In this document: piece after piece, positions 1 to 12,500 of the stretch
How positions within the stretch are numbered: position 1 is the stretch's first letter
How the letters are laid out: each line of letters opens with the position of its first letter
DNA from: Paraburkholderia acidicola
Lineage (GTDB): Bacteria; Pseudomonadota; Gammaproteobacteria; Burkholderiales; Burkholderiaceae
DNA length: 64,000 nt
Direction: 5' to 3'
Assembly (NCBI RefSeq): GCF_002362315.1
Contig: NZ_MTZV01000001.1
Coordinates: 1 to 64,000, forward strand
The notes under the pieces: model-generated
What the model was told of the DNA's origin: nothing
Database searches by the model: none
Seen by the model: the letters and a program-made list of their open reading frames with translations, nothing else
Translations under genes and position numbers: made by a program

Positions 1-2
1 GG

Positions 3-500
3 TGTGTGCCGGTGGAGCAGACGCAGGGCGACGGATGGCTGGAGTCGGAGCAGGTGCGGGCCCTGCAGGGGTGGCTGGGAGAGCGGGTACCGGGGTATAT
101 GCAGCCGGCGATCTGGCTGGGCACGGCAGCGTTGCCGCAGACGCCGAACGGGAAGGTGGACCGTCAGGCGCTGCGCGCGCGGGCGCTGCCGGAGCGGGAA
201 CAGGAGCTAGAGCAGGCCCAGGGCGTCGACGCGGCACTGGTGCAAGGGGTGCGGATAGAGGGACTGCGTGCGCAACTGGAGTTGCGTCTGCAGGGGGTGT
301 GGGCGCAGGTGCTGGAGCGGACGGCGGTAGGGCGGGAGGAACGGTTCCTGGAGGCGGGCGGCAACTCGGTGTCGGCGGTGCTGCTCGCAGAGCGGATCGA
401 GGCGGAGTTTGGTCAGGCGTTCGCGGTGGCGCAGGTGTTTGCGCATGCGAGTGTAGCGGCGCAGGCGGCCTACCTGGAGGGACGGCGTCCGACGTCCACA
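3..500 (+). other. NRPS adenylation C-terminal tail plus peptidyl carrier protein
   Basis: The adenylation domain is represented only by its last part. The A10 motif NGKVDR, with the acyl-adenylate Lys, lies at 147-164. A PCP follows (about 260-480) with the motif GGNS; the phosphopantetheine Ser codon is 366-368. The substrate-binding residues of the adenylation domain lie before the window, so the amino acid cannot be predicted. Codons here end in G far more often than in the polyketide part that follows. Confidence 0.9.
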
Positions 501-3500
501 GCATCGGCGGCTTCGGCAGCACCGGAGGTGGAGCTGGAACCGGTCGCGCAACGGCCCGTGTCGTTGGAGCCCGGTTCAACCGAAGCTGAACCCGAAACAG
601 GAATTGCCGCAGACACCCTGGCGATCATCGGCATGGCATGCCACTTCCCCGGTGCCGAAGACCATCGCGCGTTCTGGGAGAACCTGCGCACAGGTCGCGA
701 CAGCGCGAAGGTGTTCAGCGCCGAAGCGCTACGCGCCGCGGGCGTACCGGAGCGGCTGATCGCCGATCCGCAGTACGTGCCGGTGCAGTACGGCATCGAG
801 GGCAAGGCCTGGTTCGACGCCGAATTCTTCAACCTGTCGCCGCGCACCGCGGGCCGGATGGACCCGCCATTCCGCCTGCTGCTGCAGCACGCGTGGGCCG
901 CGATCGAGGATGCTGGCTACACGCCCGAAGCAATCCCCGACACGGCCGTATTCATGGCGACGGGCGGCCCGCTGCGCGTAGCCGAGCCGATGGAAGAGGG
1001 TGCTCCTGGCAACTCCGACGATTACGTCGACTGGCTGCTGGCGCAGCCCGGCACCGTCGCCACCATGGTTTCGTATCAGCTCGGACTGCAAGGCCCGAGC
1101 TATGCCGTCCACGCCAATTGCTCGTCGTCTCTCGTGGGCGTGCACGCTGCCGCGCAGAGTCTGCGGAGCGGTGAAGTACGGACGGCCCTCGTCGGCGCGG
1201 CCAGCCTGTTTGCCGAGGACAGCCTGGGCTACCGCTACGAACCCGGCCTGAATTTCGCCAGCGATGGCCATTGCAAGACCTTCGACGCACGCGCCGACGG
1301 CCTCGTGGCCGGCGAAGGTGTGGCCGTGATCCTGCTCAAGCGCGCCCGCGACGCGGTGGCCGACGGCGACCATATCTACGCGCTGCTGCGCGGCGTGGCG
1401 GTGAACAACGACGGCGCGGACAAGGCCGGCTTCTATGCACCGAGCGTGCGCGGCCAGTCGGCGGTGATCGAACAGGCGCTGCGCCAGGCGCGCATCGATC
1501 CGGCGCAGATCGGCTACGTGGAAGCCCACGGCACCGGTACGCGGCTGGGCGACCCGATCGAAGTCACTGCACTGAGCGAAACCTACCGGCGTCACACGGA
1601 CGCGCGGCAGTACTGCGCGATCGGCTCGGTCAAGAGCAACCTGGGCCACCTGGACACGGCGGCGGGGCTGGCGGGCTGCATCAAGCTGGCGCTGAGTCTG
1701 GAACACGGCGAGATTCCGCCGACGCTGCATTACCAGCAACCCAACCCGGCGATCGATTTCGCCGCTTCGCCGTTTTACGTTGCCGAACGGCTGCAGCCCT
1801 GGCCGCCCGGTCCGCGGCTGGCTGGCCTGAGCGCCTTCGGTATCGGTGGCACCAACACCCACGCCATCCTCGAGGCTTATCTGCAGCCGGCCACACGAAC
1901 GCAGCACGAACCGGCGCCCGGCATGCTGCAGGTCCTGCCGTTGTCGGCGACGCAGGCGGAACGCTTGCCCGTGTATGCCCGCCGTCTCGCCGATTTTCTG
2001 CGCAGTCCGCAAGCGGCCGGGCTATCCCTCGCGGACGTCGCCTACACCCTGCAGACAGGCCGTCGGGCGATGAAGGCGCGTTGTGCCTTCGTCGCTGCGG
2101 ATGTCGGCCAGTTGCTGGCGGCGCTGGATAGCTATGCCGGCTCCGCCGTGACAACGGATGCCACTGCCGCAGCCCCGACGGCCCTCGCAGCGTCGACGGA
2201 TGCCACGGCCGCAGCCCCGGCGGCCCTCGCAGTGTCGACGGATGCCACGGCCGCAGCCTCAGCGGCCCTCGCAGTGACGACGGATGCCACGGCCGCAGCC
2301 CCGGCGATCCTCGCAGTGCCCACGGATGGCTGGCAACTGCAGCGCGACGCCCACGCCCTCGCCGCCGCCTGGCGACAGGGCGAGCAGGTGGACTGGGCGG
2401 TCCTGCAGGCGGCGGCGCCCTGGTCGGCGCGCCGCGTCAGTCTGCCCACCTATCCCTTCGCGCAGCAGCGCTGGCAGCGTGCGGAGGCTCGTTCGGCGCC
2501 AGCCGCGCACGCGGCCGTGCTGCATCCCTTGCTACATCGCAATACCTCCGACTTCGCCGGGCAACGCTACAGCTCGCGATTCAGCGGCAAGGAATTTTTC
2601 CTGGCCGATCACGTCATGGGCGGCCACCGTGTCTTGCCTGGCGTGGCCCATCTGGAAATGGCCCGCGCGGCGTTGATCCTCGCTGCGGCCGCGCCACTGG
2701 TTTCGGTCGAGTTGCGCGACGTAGTGTGGATTCGTCCGATCGGTGTGGATGCTGCACTGGACGTTCATGTGGCTCTGCGGCCGCAAGCCGATGGCGCAGC
2801 GAGTTTCGAAATCTATAGCCATCCCGATGGCGCGGGCGAACCGATCGTACACAGCCAGGGCCGGGCGATCCCGGTCCAGACAGTCGAGGCGGCGCGGCTG
2901 GAACTCGACGCGCTGCGCGAGCGGATCAACCGGCCGCATCTCGATGCAGAAGCCTGTTACCGCGGTTTCGAACAAAGCGGCGCGCACTACGGGCCGGCCT
3001 TTCGGGCTATGGAGCAGTTGTGGCTCGGTGACGGACAAGGCCTCGCCAGGCTGGTCTTGCCGATGGCCGCGCGCAGCGGCGCCGATCGCTACGGCCTGCA
3101 TCCGGGCATGCTCGACGCTGCCGTGCAGGCGGCCTTTATCAGCATCGATGCAATGCGCGCCGCGGCCGGCGTCGCTGGGGCGGAACAGGGCGGCTCACTG
3201 CCCTTTGAGCTGAAAGCCCTGCAACTGCTGGCACCTTGCCAGCAACAGATGTGGGTCTGGGTGCGGTATGCCCAGGGCGCCGGTGTGGGCGACAAGGTGC
3301 AGCGCATGGATGTGGATCTGTGCGATGAAGAAGGTCAGGTCTGCGTGCGCCTGCGTGGCCTGGCCCGCCTCGCCACGTCGGCGCCGAAGCCGGCCGAGTT
3401 GCCATTGCCATTGCCGTTGCAACTGCCGCAATGGACGGACGCACCCCTCGATGCCGACGCCACCGAGCCCGCCTACGCACAGCGCCTTCTGCTGCTGTGC

Positions 3501-6500
3501 GCAGTGCCAGCACACGGACTAGAACCCGAATCGACTGTCGAGCGTATCGAGCGCGTGCGCTCGGGCCCAGGTCTCGACAGCGTCCAGGATTACGCCTTGC
3601 GTCTGCTGTCTCGCGTGCAGACCTTCGTGCGGGAAAAGCCGCGCGGACGCTGTCTGCTGCAGATCGTCATCCCGATCGACGGCGACCTGGCCTGTCTGGC
3701 GGCACTTTCCGGGCTGGTGCATTGCCTGCGCCTCGAGCATCCGGGCGTCAGTGCGCAGTTGATCACGGTGGACCCGGATATCTCCGCCCAGGCGCTGTCC
3801 GTCCTGCTGCGCGAAGAGCGCCGGCAGAACGCCGACGCCCATGTCCGCTATTGGCAGAACCGGCGCCAGCGCAAGATCCTCCAGGCCCTGGCGATCGCGG
3901 CTCCGGCCTCAACGCCGCAGCCGTGGCGGCAGGGCGGCGTCTATCTGATCACCGGTGGGGCTGGCGGTCTCGCGCGCGTGTTCGCGCAGGAGATCGCAGC
4001 ACGTTGCGAAGGAGCCGGCATCGTCCTGCTGGGACGCTCGGCGCTCGCCCCCGCGCAGGAGGCCTGGATGGAGCGCCTGCGCCAGGACGGCACGCGGGTG
4101 ATCTATCGTCAGAGCGACGTCACCGATGCCGCGGCGGTCGCGGCTGCAGTGCAGGCGGCGCAGGAACTGGGGCAACTGCGCGGCGTGCTGCACGCGGCAG
4201 GCGTTCTGCGCGACGGTCTGCTGTTGAACAAAACCCAGCAGCAGGCGCAGGCGGTACTGGCGCCCAAGCTGGCGGGAACCCTGATCCTGGATCAGGCGAC
4301 GCGTCAGCTCGACCTGGATTTCTTCGTGTTGTTTTCGTCGGTATCGGCGCTGGGCAGCGTGGGCCAGAGCGATTACGCCGTAGCCAATGCGTTTCTGGAC
4401 GAATTCGCAGCGTGGCGCCATGCCGGCGTGGCACGCGGCGAGCGCCGCGGACGCAGCCTTTCCATTGCATGGCCGTTGTGGGCGGAAGGCGGCATGCGGC
4501 CGGAAGCGGCCGCGCTCGCCGGGGTGCCCGATGCGTTGCTTCCGCGCGCGCTGTCCAGCGCGCAGGGGTTGGCCTGTTTTTACGAGGCGCTCGCCTGCGG
4601 TCATACGCAGGTCGTTGTCTCGGCCCCGGCCCAGGTCCCGGCCTCCGCGCCTGCCACCACGCCGGCGGCGCTCGCCACCGCTGCGACAGTGCCCACCATC
4701 ACACCAGAGGCGTCCGCGCCGGCGCCGGCGGCGCGCATCAGTGCGGCGCTTTCCGCATCTCCGTCCTCGTATAAGGCTGCTTCCATGGCTAGCGCTGCCG
4801 TTTCCTCCATCGACACCGAGGCCCTGGGCGCGCGCCTGCGCGGCGTCGTGCTGGGCCTCGTCACCCAATTGCTGGGGGTAGCGGCAGGACAGGTCGACCT
4901 GGACGAAGAGTTCAACGCCTTCGGCTTCGACTCGATCAGCTTGACCAATCTGGCCAACCGCCTCAATCAGGAACTGCGGTTGAACCTGACGCCGGCGATC
5001 TTCTTCGAGCATGCCTCGGTCAATCGCTTTGTCGAGCATCTGCTGGACGAGCACGTCGAGCGCCTCGGTGCGCTGGTGCCGGACCGTCCGGTCGCCGCCG
5101 CGGTAGCGCCACCGGTCATTCAGCCCGCGCCTGTCATCGCGGCAGTATCGCCGGCCCTCGAGTCGGCGCCTGTCGCCGCAGCGATCCCGGCCACCCCCGA
5201 CCCGACGACCGCCCCGGCCGCAGACACAGACGACATCGCGATCATCGGCATGAGCGGACGCCTGCCGATGGCCGAGGACCTCGACCACTACTGGGACAAT
5301 CTGCTGGCCGGTCGCGACTGCATCAGCGAGATTCCGGCCGACCGCTGGGACTGGCGTGAGATCTACGGCGATCCCCTGCGCGAGCCGAACCGGACCGATG
5401 CGAAATGGGGGGGCTTCATCGACGGGGTCGCCGATTTCGATCCGCTGTTCTTCGGTATCTCGCCGCGCGAGGCCGAGGCGATGGATCCGCATCAGCGCCT
5501 GTTGATGAGCTATGTGTGGCAAGCGCTGGAGGATGCGGGCTACACGCGTCAGGCGTTGTCCGGCAGCGATACCGGCGTGTTCGTCGGGTTGGGCGGCAGC
5601 GATTACGGCCAGCGGGTAGTGGCGGCCGACGGCGGCGTGGAGGGGCACACCCTGATGGGTCTGCTGCCGTCGATGGCGCCGGCGCGCATGAGCCACTACA
5701 TGAACTGGCACGGCCCCAGCGAATTCATCGATACGGCCTGCTCATCGTCGCTGGTCGCGGTGCACCGCGCAGTGCAGGCGATCAAGGCCGGCGATTGCGG
5801 CCTGGCGGTGGTCGGTGGAGTGATGGCGATTCTCTCGCCGACCTCGCACATCGGCTTCAGCAAGGCCGGCATGCTGAGCAAGGACGGTCGCTGCAAGACC
5901 TTTTCCAGCGAGGCAGACGGTTACGTGCGCGGCGAGGGCGTCGGCATGCTGGTGCTCAAGCGCCTGTCCGCGGCCCGCGCCGATGGCGACTGCATTCACG
6001 CGGTGATCCGCGCCAGCGCGGTCAACCACGGCGGCCGTGCCAACACGCTGACTTCACCGAATCCCGCGGCGCAAGCCGAGCTGATCGAGCGCGCGTATCG
6101 CAAGGCCGGCATCGCGGTCGAGCAGGTCGGCTATATCGAAGCGCACGGTACCGGTACGAAGCTCGGCGATCCGATCGAAATCAATGGACTGAAAAGCGCC
6201 TTCAAGGCGCTGGGGCACGAAGGGCGCAGCGGCTGGTGCGGGCTGGGCTCGGTGAAGACCAATATCGGCCACCTGGAGTTGTCCGCGGGGGTCGCCGGTT
6301 TGCTGAAACTGGTTCTGCAATTGCGGCACCGGACGCTCGTGGCCAGCCTGCATTGCGAACAGATCAATCCGTATATCGAACTGGAAGGCAGCCCGTTTTA
6401 TCTGGTGCGTGAAAACCGTCCCTGGCCGGAGGGGCGCGACGCCGCCGGTCGGCCGGCGCCGCGCATGGCCGGAGTCAGCTCGTTTGGCTTCGGTGGCGTC

Positions 6501-9500
6501 AATGCGCATGTTCTGGTGCAGGAATACACCCCGCACATTAACGCGGTCGCCGACGACGAACCTGCGCTGATCGTGCTGTCAGCGCGGAACGAGACCTCGC
6601 TGCGCGAACGCGCCCGCGCGCTGCTGGCTTATCTCGAGCGCCGCGGGCTGGACACGGCGACGAGCGTTGCTGCCCCCGATGAGCGCGTCGCGCTGGAACA
6701 GCGCATACGCCTCGTGCTCGCCGACCTGCTGGGCGTCGATGTACAGGAGATCAGCGCCGAAGAAAGCTTCGAGAACTACGGCCTCGACACCCTGGCCAGG
6801 AACCGCCTGGCGGCGGCTCTCGAGGAGGTGTCGCCCACGGTGCTGGCCAGCGTGTTGCGCGCCACCTCGGCGGCGCAACTGGCCGAGGTTTTGCTGGCTG
6901 AGACCGGTCGTCCGGTGGCGTCGGCCGACGGCCCGGCGGTGCGCCTGCGCGATCTGGCCTATACGTTGCAAGTCGGACGCGAGCCGATGGAGCACCGGCT
7001 CGGTTTCGTCGCGGCCTCGTTTGCACAGTTGCGGGAGCGTCTGCAGGATTTCCTCGCGGGACAGGACGGCGTGGCGGAGCTCTATCAAGGGCAGTTCAAG
7101 GCCGGCAGAAACAGCCTGGCTCTGCTGAGTGCCGACGACGATATGGACAGCACCGTGGCCTCATGGGTGGCCAGGAAGAAATACGCGTTGATGCTCAGGA
7201 TGTGGGTCAACGGTCTGGAGATGGACTGGCGCCTGTTGCATGCCGGCAGGCAGCCGCAGCGCATCAGCCTGCCGGGCTATCCGTTTGCCAGTCAACGCTG
7301 CTGGATAGGCGAGGCGCCTGCGGCGCCGGTGCAGGTGGATCAGCGCGCTTTTGCCATCGCTGAGCCGGGTGAAGCACCCGAATCGGCACAACTGCTGCTG
7401 CCCGTGTGGGACGCGGCCTATCCCGAACTGCTCGAAGCCGTGTCGCCCGCAGGACAGGTCCTGTTCTGCGGCGACGATCGGGCGCTGGACGCGTGGCGTG
7501 CCAACGGCGCAACCCAGCAACCGATCGTGGTGCCGCCGGACGCCAGCGTCGAAGCCCTCGCTGCGCAACTCGGTGCAGCAGGCGTCATCGGCGAAGTACT
7601 GTTCGTGGCCCCCGATGCGCTCGACGCCGGCGCTCATGATTCGATGCTGATCGAGGCGCAGCAACAAGGCGTGCTGCGCCTGTTCCGCCTGGTCAAGGCG
7701 CTGCTCGCCGCCGGCTACGGTTTGCGCGATCTGGTCTGGACCATCGTCACCACCCAGGCCGTGGACATCGGCGACGGCAGCCCGCTGCGGCCTGCCCATG
7801 CCGGCGTGCATGGCCTCGCTGGGGCGATGGCGCGCGAATATCCGCACTGGCGCCTGCGCGTCGTCGACGCGGCATCGGACGAGGCGATCGACTGGCCGTT
7901 GTGGCGCCGTCTGCCCTATGCCGACGATGGCGCCGCCTGGTGCCGACGTCGCGGCGAGTGGTTCCGCCAGAGCCTGCTGGCGTATCGTCCCGATCTTACG
8001 CCGACGCCGCTGCCTTACCGGCAGGGTGGCGTGTATCTGGTGATCGGCGGTGCGGGTGGTCTCGGCGAGGTATGGAGCCGGCACATGATCGAGCGCTACC
8101 AGGCGCAGCTGATCTGGTTGGGGCGCAGCGCGATGAACCCGCAGATCCAGCAGCGCATCGATGCGCTGGCGAAACTGGGACCGGCCCCGCGCTATATCCA
8201 GGCCGATGCCTGTGACGAGGCTGCCTTGCGCCGCGCGAGCGTCGAGATCGGCGCGGCGTATCCGCGTCTGCACGGCATCGTGCATTCGGCTCTGGTGCTG
8301 GCCGACCAGGGTCTTGCATCCATGCAGGAAGCGGAGTTCGCCGGCGCGCTGGCGGCCAAGGTCGATACGGCCGTCCTGGTGTCGCGCGTATTCGGCGGCG
8401 CGGCGCTGGACTTCGTGCTGTTCTTCTCTTCGATGATGTCTTTCGGACGCGCGGCGGGGCAGAGCAACTATGCCGCCGGCTGCGTGTTCACCGATGCATA
8501 TGCGCGCCGCCTGGGCCAGCTGTGGTCCTGCCCGGTGAAGACCATCAACTGGGGCTACTGGGGCAGCGTCGGCATCGTCAAACATGCCGATTACCAGGCG
8601 CGCATGCGCAAGGCTGGCGTGGGCTCGATCGAGCCGGCTGAAGGTATGGCGGCACTCGACACGCTGCTGCGCACGCCGTTACCGCAACTGGGCTTCATCA
8701 AGACGCGCGCCGGCGTGTCGGGCGACACGGTGCGCCAGTATGCCCGCGAGATTCCCGCGCTGACCGCGCAGATAGTCCTCGATACAGCCTCGGTTCCGGC
8801 CGCGCCGGAACGCGCGGATCTGCTATTCGCTGACCCGCATCTGGAGCGCCTCGTCAAGGGATTGCTCGCACGTCAGCTCGATGCGTTAGGCGATCGTCCG
8901 GTCCTGCCGCTTTACCATCGCTGGCTGGCCGAGAGCCGGCGCGTGCTCGCCGAAGCACTCCCTCCCTCAGCTACGGCCGATGCGTTATGGCGCGAGTGGA
9001 CGGCCTATGCGCAGACACATCGCCGCCGCGATGGCAGCGCGCCCGAACTGGAGCTGCTGCAGCATTGCCTGCAGGCGCTGCCCGAGATCCTGAGCGGACA
9101 GCGCCCTGCGACCGAGGTGCTGTTCCCGCAATCCTCGCTGGCGCTGGTCGAGGCGATCTACCGCGGCAATCCGGTCGCGGATCTGTTCAACGGCCAGCTT
9201 CAGCAATGGGTCTCGGCCTACGTACGTGAGCGCCTCGCGCACGACCCGCAGACGAAGCTGCGCATCCTCGAGGTCGGCGCCGGCACCGGCGGCACCAGCG
9301 TCGGTCTGCTGGCGGCCTTGCAGCCCTGGCGCACGCAGATCGCGGAATACAGCTTCACCGATGTCTCGCGGGCTTTTTTGATCCAGGCGCAGGAGCGCTT
9401 CGCCACCGATTTCCCCGCTCTGGTCACACGGCTCTTCGACGTGGAGCAGCCGCTGGCCGGGCAGGGTGTGCCCGCCGATCATTTCGACGTGGTGGTCGCC

Positions 9501-12500
9501 GCCAATGTGCTGCACGCCACCGGCGATATCCGGACTGCCTTGCGCAATGCGAAGGCAGCCTTGCGCAGCGGCGGGGTGCTGCTACTGAACGAAATCGCTG
9601 GTCAGTCGCTGTTCACCCATCTGAGCTTTGGCTTGCTGGAAGGCTGGTGGCGCTATCGCGACGAGGCCGTGCGGCTGCCGGCCAGTCCGGCGCTGAGTCC
9701 GCTGAGCTGGCAGCGTGTGCTGCACGGCGAAGGCTTTGGCGAGATCGGCTTCCTGCTGGAAGGGCAGCATGAGCTCGGTCAGCAATTGATCGTCGCTCAG
9801 AGCGATGGGCGGGTTCGGCAGTCTTCGGGCGGAGCTGGGGTGTCTGTAGTTGCTTCGGCAGCAACGGTGGCAACGATGGCTTCGGCGGCATCGGTGACTG
9901 CGCCGGTGGCGGCCGCCGTCGCCGATGAGGTAGCGGTTGCGATGGCCGCGCCGGTCGCGATCGACGCTGGCGTGGCGCGCGTACTGCTGGAAGCGCTCTG
10001 CCGCACGCTGAAACTGGATGCGGCGCAGGTCGATCCGCAGATGGCGTTCTCCGATTACGGCGTCGATTCCATCCTGGGTGTGGGTCTCGTCAAGCAGCTC
10101 AACGACCGTCTGGGCATTGAACTCAACACCACGATTCTGTTCGAGCACAGTTCGCTCGAGCGCCTGACCGCGCACATCCTGCAGCGCTACCGCAGCGAAG
10201 CGACTGTCGCCCTGACGGCAATTGCTGTTGCTGCACCGAACGCCAGTGCCTTGACATCCGCCGGCACTGCACCTGCCGCCGCTGTTCTGACAGCCGCCGT
10301 CACTGCACCGACCGTCGCTGCATCGGCATCCGGTATCACCGCACCAGCCGCCGCTGTTCTCGCATCCGCTGTCGCTGCATCAACTGCCGCCGTCGCGGCA
10401 CAGCCCGTCGCTGCACCGGCCGCCTATGTCACTGCATCGAAACAGGAACCGGCTGACGCGCCCGGGCGTTCCGGGCAGTTCGACACTGTCCCGACCAGGC
10501 ACCGCGAAACCGACACCACACCCATCGAAATCGCCGTGATCGGCATGTCGGCCCAGGTGCCAGGCGCCACCGACATCGAAGGCTTCTGGCACAACCTGAT
10601 GCACGGCGTGGACGGCGTCACCGAGCTGCCCATCGACTACATGGACCGCTCGCGCAAGGACGGGGCGAGCCAGGCCTACTACCAGTGGGGCGGCACGCTC
10701 GCCGAGCGTGCCTGCTTTGATCCGCAGTTCTTCAGCATCTCCCCGCGCGAAGCGAAGTCGATGAGCCCGCACCAGCGCCTCGTGTTGCTCGAGAGCTGGA
10801 AGGCGCTCGAGGACGCCGGCTACGATCCGAAGAGCCTTGCCGAGCGCAACGTCGGCAGCTTCGTCGGTGCAGAGCCCGCCGGCTATTTTCACGAGACCTT
10901 CACCGGTTCGTCCGATGCCATCATCGCGGCGCGGCTGGCCTATTTCCTCAATCTCAAGGGGCCGGCGCTCGTGGTCAACACCGGCTGCTCCTCGTCGGCC
11001 ACGGCGCTTCACCTCGCGTGTGAAAGCCTGCGCCACGGCGAGAGCGAACTGGCGCTCGCTGGCGGCGTGTTCGCCGTGCTCAACGAAACGGGCCTCGTCA
11101 GCCTCGCCCAGCTGGACATGCTGTCGGCCAGCGGACGCTGTCACAGCTTCGATGCCGCCGCCGACGGCACAGTGTTCTCTGAAGCGGTCGGCATGGTGGT
11201 GCTCAAGCGCCTCGACGATGCCGTGCGCGACGGCGATCCGATCTACGCCACCATCGTTGCCAACGGCATCAATCAGGACGGCGCCAGCAACGGCATCACC
11301 GCGCCCAACGGCATGGCGCAGGAACGGCTGCTGCTGGAAACCTGGCGCAAGTTCGGCATCGATCCGCGCCGCATCGGCTATGTCGAGGCGCATGGCACCG
11401 GTACGCGCCTTGGCGACCCGGTCGAGGCCAATGCCTTGCAGCGCGCCTTCCGCGTCCATACGCAGGACGAGCGCTATTGCGCGGTCGGCAGCGCCAAGGC
11501 GCATGTCGGCCATACCGCAGCCGCCTCGGGTGTGATCGGCCTGATCAAGCTGCTGTTGAGTTTCAGGGACGGCCGCACGCCTGGTCTGTTGCATTTCCGC
11601 GAACTGAACCCGCTGATCGAATGGCAGGAATCGCCGTTCTTCATCCCGACGGCCAGCCGCGAGTGGCCCGCAGAACCTGGGCGTCCGCGCATGGCCGCGC
11701 TCAACAGCTTCGGCCACAGCGGCACCAATGTGCATCTGGTGCTCAAGGAATATGTCGAGCCGGCCGCCGTGCCCGCCGTTGTGTCTGCGGTGCAGGGGCC
11801 GGGCTGGTATCTGCTGCCGTTGTCGGCGGCCAGCGAGCCGCGCCTGCGCGCTTATGCCGGCAAGCTGGCGCAGTTTCTGGAGCGCGAAGCCGTCACCCTG
11901 GGCGACCTCGCGCATACCTTGCAGTACGGGCGCATCGCGCTGAAGCGGCGCTGGTGCGTGGTGGCGCGCGACGTGCAGACCGTGCTCGCGCAGTTGCAGG
12001 CCTATGCCGACGGAAGTGCCAGTGACAGCGCTGGCGTGCACGGTCTTGCCGATGGCACCTTGCTGACAGATAGCATCGACGCCTCGATTCCTGCGGACCT
12101 GGCGGCGTTGGCCAGAGGCTGGGCCAGTGGCGAAAAGATTGCGTGGCCAGCCGCCGCTCATGCCGTGCGCCGCATCCGCCTGCCCAGTTATCCGTTTGCG
12201 AGAGACCGTTACTGGGTGGATGGGACGGTGGCCGCGCCCACGCCCGCGCCAACGGTCGCATCCACAGTCACGAGGCGCACACCGGCGCATCCGTTGCTGC
12301 ACGAGCAGGTCGACATCGAGTCCGGCTCCCGCTTCAACGCCCGCTTCACCGGCGAGGAGGCATTTTTCCGCGACCACCAGATTCTGGGCCGTCCCACCTT
12401 GCCCGGCGCGGCGTATCTGGAAATGGCCGCCGCCGCCGCCGCCCGCGTACTCGGCACCGATGCGCTGCGTCTGAGCGCGGTGGTGTGGAGCCGCCCGCTG

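Noticed and set aside
3909..5711. Long antisense open frames (also 10380-13277 and 13419-15965 on the minus strand)
   Set aside because: They lie wholly opposite well-supported synthase domains, are rich in Arg, His and Gln as expected of reverse shadows of GC-rich codons, and show no family motif.
6006..6909. The KS flank inserts as functional ACPs
   Set aside because: Both lack the Ser needed for phosphopantetheine (Thr at 6789, Val at 18947).
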